64,000 bases of DNA from Chelydra serpentina (lineage: Eukaryota > Chordata > Testudines > Chelydridae). The position numbers and the translations under genes were made by a program. Location of the stretch: positions 55,362,501 through 55,426,500 of the forward strand of contig JBAIAC010000006.1 in the NCBI GenBank assembly GCA_037349315.1. The letters are read 5' to 3'. How positions within the stretch are numbered: position 1 is the stretch's first letter; each line of letters begins with the position of its first letter. The notes under the pieces were generated by a model. It searched no databases and was not told where the DNA came from. It saw nothing but the letters and a program-made list of their open reading frames with translations. Positions 23,601-35,595 of the stretch are shown here, one piece after another.

Positions 23601-25629
23601 CTAGGGGTGCTATATGGATAATTTAAGTTATTTTGCCTTTTATGACCCATACAAATTACTCTGTAATGAAAAACTGTTGCCATGGTATAAATAGTGGTTT
23701 CTAATAATCGTTTAAGTTTCTGTATTTTGTTTATTTTTCAGTTGAAAAATCTATAAGATTTTATTTTCACAAGACCTAAGAACGATTCATTGAAGAGCTA
23801 AGAATTGAAAATACATGCCCTGTAAACAATCATGCTCCTACTTAATCACATTATATAGATATAGAATAATAACACCCAATAAAAAGCCCCTAAACTACTA
23901 TTGGTTAGGCATTGCTGGTTGGGAAGAAAGCTATGCCAGTTTTCTTGCTGTTCTAAAGACTAGATGGAAAGTTGTGACTCTCACTCTTGCTAACTTCTAG
24001 AAAAAAATATAAATTGTGACCTTTCTTTTCCCTGAGAAAATGCCCTCCAGCAAATAAAACATTTAATTGGATTCTTTACTCTGTAAGTCAACATAGTTTA
24101 CATGGGATATTTTGGCAGCTTTGTGTCTAGCATTTCTTAGTGCATTGCTTCCTTTCGTGGTACGTTCTCATTTTGGAAAAAAAATTAGTTTTCTATATTG
24201 CAGAATGCATATTTCTCTATTCTTGTCCACCCTATAGAGTGACATTGTTTTGGTTTGTTCGGTTCTTTGCATATTTAGAGTAGTGTTATTATTACAAAAC
24301 ACAAGCTATTCATTGCAGCTGGCAGTGGCATTTGTTTTAGAATGGAGTATTGTTCCAAACAGGAACTGATTTGGGGATGTTGATCAGATGTACTATTCTA
24401 TGCTCTGTTTGTTTTTTCAACTTCTTATAAGCATCCATTCCAAGATGGATGAGGGCAGTCTAGAGTAATTAAAACAACTGAAATGTCGCTTCATTTTTTA
24501 AAAAGATTATAGCACACTTAATGGGCTACCAATAGGAAATAAGCCACCCATTAGTAACACGTCCAAAGATCTGCCATATTCCATCCTATTAACCCCACTC
24601 AAATGCCAAAGAGAAAAACTGGACTTTGCAGTTTTGTCTGGAAAATTAATGTCTGTTTAGAAAAAATGGTGGGATAATTATGAGGACTGTTTGACTGCAA
24701 GAACCCACCTATTATTTTATGCTGTGCAGACTGCAGAGATCACTTGATGCATAAAGAGGTGTACCACATATTTGAGGCAGTTGTGTGTAAATGTTGTCTA
24801 TCTGGTAAGAAAGCTTAGGGAAAAAAAAACACTAAGAAAAATTTTCTTTTTTGACTCCTTTAAATAAAAGCCGCTGAAACATGATTTTATATCTTTATCC
24901 AATCCTGGGCCTTAGTTCTCCTTAAAGAGAACAGCACTTTTAAGCATCATCTTATACTGGTATTTCTGCAGCTGTGTAAGAGCATTTTTAATTGTACAGT
25001 GCTGTGTTGTAATTGTCACCTGTGAAAAAGGCAGCTGCAGAAATGCTAACTAATGACGCATTCCCTGGAAAGCACCATTCACTGCCACAGAAGAAAAAGC
25101 CTGAGGCATCAGGAACATGGGAAGGAAGCAAAATTATCTGTTCTATAACTCACAGCAGAACCAGCCTTAGTTTGCTCTGAAATTCTCATGGTTTTTAACA
25201 CCACCTGTGGAGCTTAGATAGAAACAAACAGCAAGTTCCTCCTCTGCACATGTTTAAGTAGCCTACACTGTTGTGATGGAAAAATGCTGGGTGGACATTT
25301 GTTTGTTCAGGGATTTAAAATACATGTGAAAGCCTGTACATTTCAAGTTAATTTCCAGAGACTAGAATCTTTCCCTACCCTGTGGCTAACTGAAAAACAG
25401 GTTAATTATAAATGAAATCTTTATAAGGTCAATTTCTCTTCCAATCACAGTGTGGCAATTTCACTGAAGTCAGTGGGGTTGCACTGTTTTTAAAATACTA
25501 AAGATATTAATCCAATAGTATTAATGGAATTGACACTGGGGAGATGATCGCTGTATCTTTCATTACAAAACTAATTCAATAAAGGAAGTTTGAATAAATG
25601 TGTTTTCTTTGTTAAGTAGAAGAGGCAGC
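23601..25629. other. Repeat-poor AT-rich stretch
   Basis: About 2 kb in which I recognise no transposon. It includes an inverted repeat (TTTCTGCAGCTG at 24963-24974 and CAGCTGCAGAAA at 25032-25043) and a decayed dispersed motif near 25450-25490. It may hold conserved non-coding DNA, which would need an alignment to establish. Confidence 0.35.
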
Positions 25630-26599
25630 ATTGATTTACATACAAAGGAATGTGTAGGTCCACTATTTAACAAGGAAGGGGAGCGAATAACAAATTACAT
25701 CAAGAAGGCTGAGATGTTTAATGCCAATTTTGACATTTACTAACAAGCTTATTTGTGACCATATGCTTAATACAATTAATATTAACAGCAAGGGGGAACA
25801 AACACAAGTCAGAACAGGGAAAGAATAGGTTAAAGAATGTATAGGTAAGTTAGATGTATTTAAGTTGTCAGGGTCTGATGAAATCTTTCCTAGAATACTT
25901 AAGGAACTAGTGGAAGCGATCTCAGAACCATTAGCAATTATCTTCAAGAACTTCTGGAGGACAGGTGAAGTCCCAGAGGACTGGAGTGTGGCAAATATAG
26001 TACCTGTCTTCAAAAAGGGTAAAAAAGAAGACCCAGGGAGTGTTAGACCAGTCAGTCTAACTTTGATATGTGGAAAGATACTGGAATAAATTATTAAGCA
26101 ATTATCTTGCAAGCACCTAGAGGATAACGGGATTATAAGGAATAGCCAGCATGGATTTGTCAAGAACAAATCATGCCAGACCAACCTAGTTTCCTCCTTT
26201 GACAGAGTTGTTCACCTTATGGATGGGGAGGCAAGGCTTGATGTTTAGTAAGGCTTTTGACAAGGTTCCACATGACATTCTTATGGAAATATGATCTAGA
26301 AGAAATTACTATAAGGTGGGTGGCTAACGAGTTGAAAAACTGAACTCAGAGTAATTATCAGTGGTTTGCTGTTAAACTGTTAGCTGGGGGACTACACTAG
26401 ATACACCCTTAGTCTTGGGTCTGGTAACATTCAGTATTTTCATTAATGACTTGGATAATGGAGTGGAGAACATCCTTATAAAATTTGCAGAGGACACCAA
26501 GCTGGGAGAGGTTGCAAGCACTTTCAAGGACAAGATTTAAATCCAGAGCAACCTTGACAAAGTGGAGAATTGTTCTGAAATCAGCAAGATTAAATTTAA

Positions 26600-26639
26600 T
26601 GACAGAACAAGGAGTAATGTGACAGAACAAGGAGTAATG
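26600..26639 (+). repeat. Perfect 20-base tandem duplication at a CR1 junction
   Basis: The word TGACAGAACAAGGAGTAATG occurs twice in tandem (26600-26619 and 26620-26639), exactly where the younger CR1 fragment joins the older one. Confidence 0.95.
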
Positions 26640-26888
26640 GTCTCAAGTTGCAGTGGGGGAGGCTTAGGTTGGATATTAAGGAAAAAAATGTCACTAGGAG
26701 GGTAGTGAAGCACTGGAATGGGTTACCTAGGGAGGTGGTAGAATCTCCTTTCTTGGAGGTTTTTAAGGTCAGGCTTGACAAAGCCGTGGCTGGGATGACT
26801 TAGTTGGGGATTGGTCATGCTTTGAGAAGAGGGTTGGACTATATGACCTCCCGAGGTCCCTTCCAACCCTGAGATTCTATGATTCTAA
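26601..26888 (+). mobile_element. CR1 3' fragment nested inside another CR1
   Basis: A 5'-truncated CR1 end starts at about 26620 (GGTCTCAAGTTGCAGTGGGG follows) and finishes with CCCGAGGTCCCTTCCAACCC and GATTCTATGATTCTA. It splits the older CR1 between the words AAATTTAAT and AGTGCAAAGTAC, which are contiguous in intact CR1 copies. Confidence 0.9.
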
Positions 26889-27655
26889 GTGCAAAGTACT
26901 ACCCTTAGGAAGGAAAAAATCAAATGCACAGCAACAACATAGGGAATTGTTGGCTAGGCAGTAAAACTACTGAAAAGGATCTGGGGGTTACAGTGGATCA
27001 CAAGTTAAATCTGAGTCAACAATGTGATGCAGTTATCAAAAAGGATAATATTACTCTGGGGTGTATTAACAAGAGTGTAAGTAAGACATTGTAGGTGACT
27101 GTCCTATTCTGCTCAGCACTGGTGAGAACTCAGCTGAAGTACTGTGTCCAATTCTAGGTATCACACTTTTAAAAAAAAATGTGGACAAATTGGAGATAGT
27201 CCAAGGGAGAGCAACAAAAATGATAAAAGGTTTAGAAAACCTGACCTATGAGGAAAGTTTAATAAAACTGGGTATGTTTAATCTTGAGACAAGAAGACTG
27301 ACTAAGGATCTGTTGAGTCTTCAATAGGTTAAGGACTGTTATAAACAGGATGGAGGTTCATTGTTCTTAATGTCCACTAAAGGTAAGACCAGAAGTAATG
27401 GGCTTAATCTGTAACAAGGTAGATTTCGGCTAGATATTAGGAAAAACTTTCTAATGATAAGGATAGTTAAGATCTGGAATAAGTTTCCAACGGAAGCTGT
27501 GGAAGCCCCGTCATTGGTGATTTTTAAGGACAGGTTGGACAAACACCTGTCAGGGATGGCCTAGGTTTACTTGGACCTGCTTCAGGCCAGAAGGCTGGAC
27601 TAGATGACCTCTTAAGGTCCCTTGAAGCCTTACATTTCTATGATTCTATGATACC

Positions 27656-28105
27656 AAACACAACTTTTACCTGAAGCAAGGCACCTAAATCTATACTTTG
27701 GAACCTAAATGATTGGTCTGATTGCTCAGCACCTTTGAGAATCACTTGTTTCTCCTGCTGATTTCAATTCAGTTTCACTATGGAGTTAAACATCTAACTT
27801 TAACATTCTAAACCTGAAGTTTAAAATTTTGGCCAGGGTACTTTGCAAGTATATGAGCAGTTGATTTGAAATACACAAGTTTCACCCACTTGAAGATAAT
27901 TAAGAATGCTGAAGAGCTGATTCCCTTCCATGCCCCATCACCACATGGATGGCCCATCAACCACTGATGGCTACTTTGAATGTAAATTTGTCTGGTGGGA
28001 GTTACCAAGGAACAGAACATGTTTGAGATACAGACACAGAGCAAAGTTTCATAACTTCACATATAGAGAGGATGCTTGCATATAAACATGATAATCATAC
28101 TAAGC
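27656..28105. other. Unassigned sequence
   Basis: No family recognised between the CR1 terminus and the LTR-like fragment. Confidence 0.4.
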
Positions 28106-28195
28106 AGAGCATAATTTTTCAAATGATACCTTATTCGACATACTTTGTACAAGATTTGTTGCAATTGTATAACAGTGGTAGCAACAATGATATAA
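28106..28195. repeat. LTR-related fragment
   Basis: TCAAATGATACCTTATTCGA and ACATACTTTGTACAAGAT resemble TCATATGATATCTTACATGG and GCATCCTTTGTACAAAAT of the solo LTR ending at 38275. This looks like a piece of a related LTR. Confidence 0.5.
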
Positions 28196-29462
28196 ATGGT
28201 CATCTTCCTTTCCATACAGTATCACACTGATGTCATCAGTAGGCTGCTGATGGACAGAAACATCAACATCCTGGCACTGCGAAAAACACATTGCAGAAGA
28301 AGTCTCAGCGTGCCTCTGAATATCAGGGTATGTCCTTCTCTCCAACTAAAACCATCCAAACCACAGAATGTCCACCTACATCAGGCCAAAACTAAAAGAT
28401 GTAGCCAAGCACTGCCAGCAACAGAAAGTGGTTTCATAGTTGGTATCTGAGTCGGTGAACTGACAATATATAATGTGTATAACTAACCAACCAGCAGGGG
28501 TCCTTACCAACCTTACCAAAATCACAGTATCCATCTGTGTCCCTTTGCATTTTTAACAGCCACCATACAGCATGACGGGGCTAGTCAATGAAAGACGTTT
28601 CAGGTGAACATCTTTCTGATTGGGTGTCAGCACAGGATCAGTATCTGCTGTTTGATGCAGAACACAAGGGGACCTTCTGATCAGACCTGATGAAAGAAAG
28701 AATACACACCCAACCTATGTTTTGTCTTCATGGACTCCAGCGGATCACCACTCACTGCATCTCCAACTCCCTCAGCATAGGCCAGCGGTGATACACGTAG
28801 GCTGCCATCACACACACAGCAAGTCACTACAAACAGAAACGTTGGTTTTAATTTATTCTACAGCCAAGTATTGCACACGTGTTTGGAGAAGAAGTTCACT
28901 TACAGACCTCATCGATATCCAGCTAAATGCAGCTATAAAACTTGTAACTGGCAGCCTGAAGTCCAACTCCACTGTCTTGGCTTCCGGTCCTTGGAAACAT
29001 TCTTCCTCCAAATGAGATGGCTATATTGAGTGAGTACAAGAAAGCTCTCACGAACTAAAGGCTTCTGCTCCATGACAACCTTGTTCACCCACCTTGCACT
29101 CACTTTAAGTTCCTCTGGGTGGCTGGAGAAACTCTTCTGTCACCCAATTTCCACCCAGAAGACAGCCAGTGGATGCAATTGGCAGGCTCTGTCATAAACC
29201 ACAAGCACCACATAGTTGATTCTACCATCAAACCTCCTGGTTTCTTACTCTGCTGAAGAAAGTAAGACCATCAACCATATTAGGGTGTTACATGGAAGAT
29301 GCGTGCACCTGATGTACAAATGGAGAATCAAGGATTCACCACAGTGTGTGAATGAGGAGACCAACAAACCACTGAACACATTGTGAACAATTGCCCCATC
29401 TTTTCATTTCTAGGAGGTATAACAAAGGTGCACTCTCAATTGCCTGAAGCCCTTGAATGGAT
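28190..29462 (+). mobile_element. Non-CR1, non-RTE LINE with large internal deletion
   Basis: Decayed + strand translation shows endonuclease words: DVISRLLMDRNINILALRKT at 28232, GELTIYNVYN at 28453, and an endonuclease C-terminal region (NPDLCFV-like and QHRPAVI) at 28700-28790. It then jumps directly to the C-terminal RT region: IYSTAKYCTRVWRRSS at 28855, TSLVDTQL-like LTDLIDIQLNAAIKL, and the terminal TEHIVNNCPIF and LPEALEW near 29372-29460. The RT palm is missing. The clade is in the jockey/I-like group by recalled similarity; I cannot name the family. Confidence 0.7.
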
Positions 29463-31799
29463 TTCAGGCCTCTCTATTAACCTGTAAATATTGCTATTTC
29501 CATAGGAGAGAAATCTCACACTCAAAAGTCAGGAATGTATGGAGTTTAGTCTTACAGCAACGTTTGCTGACTCTCATTGCACATAATGTGTGTGTGTGTT
29601 TAGGTGAATGTACTTTTAACAGCCTAATTAGCAACTGAAAAATATTTATATGCACACATGCAATCAGTATAGACAAGTAAGCGGGCAGACATTATTCCTA
29701 AAAATCTGACCGCCACCATAACTGTTTGTGCTCATGAATCTTTATGAATGAGACTTGGTAACTGCACTTTTGGCACATTGTTTTCAGGAATTCAGCTATG
29801 AATTCTGGTTAATGAACTGTAGGGAATAAAAATAATGGGGGTTGGAGTGTAATAATTGTTTTCCAAACAAAACTCTTTAAACTTTCCCTTAGAACATGCA
29901 GATTCCAGAAATCTGCGGTAAATTATCATTATGAAATGTATTGCCTTAATCTTGTCACCATGAAGTTTCTGGGTCTCAGTATTTTTTTAGATGTTTTTTA
30001 AAGATTGTTTCGCTTACAGTATCTTTTGAATCATTTAGTTCACAGTGAAGAGGTGGTGCCCTGGAAAAACCTGCTTCCCATTGCAATACGTCGCCTTGAA
30101 TGACTATGACATCCTGCACTCCACAACTGTAAAGGGCCTTTGCGTCAAGCGCTTGACTTTTGAATATAACACAGTGTAATGCTGTGTGAGCTATTAGAAA
30201 GATTAATACTATGCCATGACATTGCAGCCTCTCAGAAAATGCCAGCAGTGAGCGCAAGCATAGCAAGTGCTTCAGCTTAATGATGATAAAAATTATTCCA
30301 TCACTCAGAAGAAAAATTCCAAGTAAAAGGTTCACCTACACAGAACCTGAAGAAAATTATGACTTATGTTGGGAGGAGATCTGGTCATGAATGACCTCTC
30401 TCAAAGCAGTGGCCATAAAAAACACAGGCCCAGCAATCCTAGAAATGTAAGTGGCGTTCAAGATGAATGGTAGAGTGTCAAATCACCCGGTAGTCAGTAA
30501 TTCTTCATTTTCACAGCTATGGAATCAAAACATGGTTACAACTCAGCTATTGCAGTAGAAGGATTATTTAATATAGTTAAAGGAGGAAGCTTTTGAGCTA
30601 AACTTTGCTTTTGGAGGGCAGGCAGGAGATTTTCCTGATGCAGGGAGGGCTGCTTAAACCCTGTGCTTTTATTCAATTGGGGCCTTCAGGTTAAGGTTCA
30701 AAATGCAGTACCCCCAAACTCTTATGCCATGACAGCTAGGAGAAGTTACACTTATGGTGATAGAAAAGAAAAGAGAATATGCCCCATGATGAGATGTCTA
30801 CCCCACACCGGTGAACTAAGGGTTAACAAAGAGCTCAATTAGTCCACCTTGCTGTGCTGGAGGGTGTGTCAGGCTTCATGGCATCTAAGGAAGACTGACT
30901 GAAGAAGGCCACAGGGACAGAATTAATCCCTCTGGTGGGCCCTGGAAAGGGGATAACGCACAGAGAGGCAGTCATGACAGGTCAGCATTCCAGCAGAGAA
31001 AGGTGGAGCTAGAAGGGCCTAGGAAGAAGCCCCTGAGAACAAAAGGGAAGCTGTGTTACGCTGCAGGGAAGCAACACAAGGGGCTTGTAAATAGGAAGTG
31101 ACACAGGGAAACAATTGCATGTCTGAAGGAGACCTACCTGCTTAATACAGGGTCCCTGGGCCAGAACCCAGAGCAGAGGTTGGGCCTGGGTTCCCCTGTC
31201 AGCCCTGAGAAAGGAACACACAAACCTGACATAAGGACTTGAGCCCAGTGTGGGCCTGAAGATTGAGTCTCAAGGACAAACCAAGGAATAACCCAAGAGG
31301 GGACAGAAGAAGATTTTGTGTCTGGACATGTTGGACTTTTAGTTGTACTTTTGTTCTCCCAGGAGGGGAGAGGATCTAAAGTGGCCAGGCCGAAGGACCA
31401 AGTTATGAGAAGAGACAGACCACCACAGGGCTGGCGTGACCCTACACAGGAAAGAGCAGCTATGCCACACAGAGCCATGAAGGTGTGCTCTAGGTCCACT
31501 CTTCTACATGCTCACTTATTTGTGAGAGGAATAAGGGTGAGCAAGTGTGAATATTTCAGATAGAGAGTAGAGAGGGAAGAACTGTGCATTGCCCTGGGGG
31601 TGCCACAATAAAGGGGAAACATAATTTCTGCATCTCAAATGATCAGGTCAGTTACATGCCCCAGGTGCAATTACAGCTTTTCAACCAAAAAAGGATGTGG
31701 ATGAAGAATGAAATTAATCGGTCCTTTCCCTAGTTTCTGTCCAGTCAGCATGGAGCAGCTTGTAGAGCACCGCACTGCATGTAGCACTACAGCACAAAG
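29463..31799. other. Unassigned sequence, possibly containing decayed repeats
   Basis: A short (TG)n run lies at 29586-29598. The GA-rich stretch 30880-31620 has the look of LTR-element leader DNA (AGGAGGGGAGAGGATCTAAA near 31361), but I cannot support a call. Open frames at 29976-30335 and 31134-31499 match nothing known. Confidence 0.35.
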
Positions 31800-31807
31800 G
31801 CTATTGC

Positions 31808-32100
31808 CAGTAGCGTAGCCGGGGGGGAGCAGGGGGAGCGGCCGCTCCGCCTTGAGCGGAAGCGGCGCCTTTTTTTAGCAGCACTAAAAAAAGGCGCCGC
31901 TTCTTTTTAAGCGCCGCTTCTTGCACTCACCCGGCGGCGCTCCGGGTCTTCGGCGGCATTTTGGCGGGGGGTGCCACCAAAGAACCGGAGTGAGCCGCCG
32001 AAGTGCCGCCGAAGACCTGGAGCGCCGCCGGGTGAGTACAGGGGGAGGCGCTTTTTTATAGCGCCGCTCCCCCTGCGCGCCGGACCTGGCTGCGCTACTG
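31808..32100. mobile_element. Non-autonomous hAT element, hairpin-rich
   Basis: Terminal inverted repeats CAGTAGCGTAGCC and GGCTGCGCTACTG bound 293 bases. They are flanked by 8-base duplications GCTATTGC (31800-31807) and GCTACTGC (32101-32108) with one difference. The interior repeats GGCGCCGCTTC and AAAAAAAGGCGCC words as hairpins and has CCGGCGGCGCTCC mirrored by GGAGCGCCGCCGG. No protein is encoded. Confidence 0.93.
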
Positions 32101-32108
32101 GCTACTGC

Positions 32109-33186
32109 ATTAGTATATTCTTGCAGTGGTGGTGTAGGCTCCATTAAGCAGAGACCAGGGTTTGGTAGCATTGTCTAGCACCAGAAATGGTATCAGTGCC
32201 ATTTCAGAGTAGGGGACTGTGAATCCAAATGACTCATGGTACTAGGTCCTGTGTGAGGGCAACATTCTTTGTTTTACAAGTAATCATTCCTGACTGAGGC
32301 CCCGTTATGCAAACAGTTCCACATGGACAGATCCCATCTGCTTTTGTATCAGGGCTCTAGTCCTTGGAGACAACAAGGCAATGCTTCTGTGCAGGGGTGC
32401 CCCCAGGCCGAACTAATTGCAGGATCGGGGCCTTAGTTTGCGCTTCTGGTGACTGACAGCTCTGGGTATATCAAAGCTTTTATAACATTTTAATTAAATG
32501 GGACTGTCTTCCCATTAGAGCATAGCTCTGCTGTGCAGTTACTGACCCACAACACTGTGGGTATTTTTCAGTAATAGATCATGATACTATCCACCTTAGT
32601 GTGTTGGTGCTGATTGATTTGCATATTCACTGTACGGGTATTTCTGAGTAACCATTCAATTGGGATACAAATCCCTGTGCTCCTATTGGTAAGTGTCCCC
32701 AGTGAAAATGGCCACCTCAACTTGTCATCCTCCTACTTCCACTTCTCTCAGTCCTCCTACTCCTCCCCTCTCCTGTGTAGGTTAAAACACCAAACTCCAA
32801 TGACTACTTTCATATTAATTTGTTCTTAGCCACTTTCCCCACTCACCAAGAGCTACCCTTCTCCTTCCCACTCTTCTCTCCGTCCCTGCCCTCTCCTCTT
32901 ACAAGCTGAATGGGGAGCCGCCCTGAGAGACCCGACACAGAGCTGCGCAATCTGAAGCGAGTAAAAGTGGCATGTGAGGTCCTGCAGAAGGAAGGTGGCT
33001 CAAAGCAGCTCTGAGATGAAATCTGGAGCAGTGCCTCTGAGTGGAGCTTTACACCTCAGCTCTTCTTCCCAGAGCACCGTGGCTGCTCCCCACACACCTT
33101 ATCCAGTGGAGGGAAGGAAAAGAAATGGAAGTGAAGTTAGAGAGTAGATGAGGGGAAGGAAAGAGATAGCCAAATGTTAAGATATC
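32109..33186. other. Unassigned sequence
   Basis: No recognisable gene. TGCAGGATCGGGGCCTTAG near 32420 resembles the edge of a dispersed amniote motif. Confidence 0.35.
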
Positions 33187-33199
33187 TAGAATATTTATG

Positions 33200-33285
33200 A
33201 GACACAAGGTGGGTGAGGTAAAAGACATTGCCTCTCCCACCTTGTTTCTCTAACATCCTGGGACTGACACAGCTACAACACTGCG
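33200..33285 (-). mobile_element. Short palindromic retroposon with 13-base target duplication
   Basis: An 86-base insert is flanked by perfect copies of TAGAATATTTATG at 33187-33199 and 33286-33298. The left part CAAGGTGGGTGAGGTAA and the right part TTGCCTCTCCCACCTTG form a hairpin, and the outer end is GGACTGACACAGCTACAAC. On the reverse strand that end reads GTTGTAGCTGTGTCAGTCC. It resembles GGGTAGCTGTGTTAGTCTGG at the end of the hairpin element at 61554, so both may belong to one superfamily. Confidence 0.85.
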
Positions 33286-33344
33286 TAGAATATTTATGTA
33301 ATTATTCATCGGGACATGGGAATACAAAATTTCAGGAACAAGGA

Positions 33345-33555
33345 GTTCAAGTGGATATATATCCTTATTGTTCATGGCATAAGCCAATCACTAACTGAGC
33401 AGTTGGGAAGAAACTTCCTTTATGGGGAGGTGATTCCCTTACTCTCTCATACAGGGTTCAGTGTAACAGATATTTCAGTGGCTGGGCTGCATTCACACAG
33501 GATGCTGGGCTGGATGGATCACTCCTCAGATCCAGTATGGCAATTCCTATGCTCT
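33345..33555 (+). mobile_element. CR1-type 3' tail (GATCCAGTATGGCAATTC type)
   Basis: The order GGCATAAGCCAATCACTAAC, GGGAAGAAACTTCC, GGGCTGGATGGATCA and GATCCAGTATGGCAATTCC is the 3' end of the CR1-type subfamily whose reverse complement starts AAGAACATAAGAA at 8287. It is diverged and 5'-truncated. Confidence 0.78.
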
Positions 33556-35595
33556 CCAGTTAACTGGATATTACTTTGTGCTGTAACTGTTTAGCGCTGC
33601 TTAAGAGACCTATATAGCATTTTGCCAAGTATGCAGCGTTGTTTCTAGAACTTTACATTTGGGATGGCAAATGGGGTAGATGTAAAATTTACCTACAGTA
33701 GATACTGATTTAAAGCTCAGACTGATTCAGTGTGGTTATTTTGTTTGTGTAGGTGTTTGCTTTCCCCTCCTCCCTCTCCTCCTGCCCCAATTTCATTATG
33801 TCTATATGTTGTCCTCTGAATTACTATACTAGTGCACAATTAAATCAGTTTTTCCTCTGAGGGGACACTTTTATCTCTTCAGTCTCTCACTCTTGTAGTG
33901 TAATGATTTCTGTATATTGTTTATGTTGCATTCCTCGTCTCCCCCCCCCTCCCCCTTCCCTTGTTCCTGTGGGGTGAGTTGTGCTGACATGATTACGGCA
34001 GCTGTAACCTCCTAAATCCGTCAGGGTGATAGTAGTTCAGAGGTATCATTAAACAAAAACATTCTTAATATTGGACTCCTGTGGTAACTTGTAAGGAAGC
34101 ACTAAGGCAGGGAAGATTAGAACTTAATATGGATAATAGCTAAACACATTTGAAACAGGTGGGCCATGTGCCTCTGTAGAATTGCCATGTACTTTCACAG
34201 TGGTTCTTGTAGGCTGACCTCTCATGATGCTGCAGTGGAGAAGTTGTTCTACATTATTTTTAAGTCTTTTTTTCAAATCTAAGGGGAAAAGCAAAAATCC
34301 CAAGGTTTGCTTCCTGGAGTTAACTGAATACCCTGTAATTATTTAAATATAATCTCACAATAATATTTCTATATATTCTTGTGTCTTTGCCACTCTATCT
34401 TCACCAATCAAGTGACAAATGAGCCATTATCTTTCGAGCTACCTACTTCCATACTGATATTACAATTGCGTTAGTTCCTTCTCTCAAGTTGATGAAGCCC
34501 TTTAAACTATGTGAGAATGTATATGGGCAAATTGCCTTTTCAATAAATCCTGTTTCCTTGGGTATCATTGAATTCCTTGAGTTCAGATAATTAGAGCTTT
34601 TATTAAGTGAATCCCAATCCCGTTTAACTGTAGTATTCTTCAAGAAAAGAACAAAAAATATATTGTTTATATGACTGTTTCCATTTTATCTGTTTGATCA
34701 CAAATACAGAAATATAACGCAGTGGTGTAGCTTATTATGCATCTTATAGCACTTCAAGAATAAATATGATATTGATATGTTGGTCAGAATGTTTGTTTCT
34801 AGGGACAGATGGTGCCAGCAGCTTAGTACTGCATATCTCTAGAATATATATTTTCTTTGGCATGCTCTTATTTTAGTCCATTATAATGAAGTGGAGATAG
34901 GCCTTACTCAGAGATTCTTTCACCACTAAAAGGTGCTTAATGGCTACCAGTTCTTAGCCTTTCCTGTCTCCAGGAGATGGAAGGCTTCATTTGCTTCTGG
35001 CTGCCATAGGACTTTTTGATTTGTTAGCACTTTCAGCTACAACCTCTAATTTTTATTTTTCTCCTTTCTCTCACTTTAAACTTTTTTTTCTTAAAGGAAA
35101 GAATCTGTGCGCCAGTGAGACATCTGTCTCTTAGCCTGTTGCTAGTCATGCTTTTCCCCGTCCTCTCAGGAAGGTGGTGGGGCAGCAGATGAGTAGTGAA
35201 TTAATAAAAACCTTCATATGAGTTTCCTAGCTTGTAGAGGTACATCCTCTGCTCCACTGAAAAGGAACCAAGTCTTTGAGCAATCCAGGACTCAGTACTT
35301 CCAGTCTACAGACAAATTACAGGCTGATTTCCTGAAAGTGGATAATCCCATAGTGAGGGGTTACCATGAAGAGCATTCTTGCAGACGGCATAGTTTCTCA
35401 CATGGTTCCAATGGACAAAGCACAGAAGTACTCAAAGATGCAAAGACCTAAATACTGCTGCTGTGCTTGTTGTCATGTATGAATCCTATTCTTCTCAGTT
35501 TTTTCTGGGGTAATTACACAGAATGAGGACCCTGGGAAGCTGTGTAACTTAATTGCACTTCTTGACTGAATTGATAACTTTGCATGACGCCATCT
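33556..35595. other. Unassigned AT-rich sequence
   Basis: About 2 kb without a recognised gene or element. A C-rich run (CCCCCCCCTCCCCCTTCCC) lies near 33942. Confidence 0.4.

Larger units (their letters stand above)
25630..27655 (+). mobile_element. Old CR1 LINE interrupted by a younger CR1
   Basis: The first part (25630-26600) encodes RT segments with LSGSDEIFPRILKELVEAIS near 25860, WSVANIVPVFKKGKKEDPG near 25985 and a degraded catalytic region (FAEDTKL) near 26487. The second part (26888-27655) resumes at the next ORF2 residues (AGTGCAAAGTACTACCCTTA), continues through the C-terminal domain and ends with TTTCTATGATTCTATGA. Stops and frameshifts are many. The gap is filled exactly by the nested CR1 tail. 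Confidence 0.88.

Noticed and set aside
25663..26184. A 173-residue reverse-strand frame as a membrane protein
   Set aside because: It is the antisense of the CR1 RT region on the + strand.
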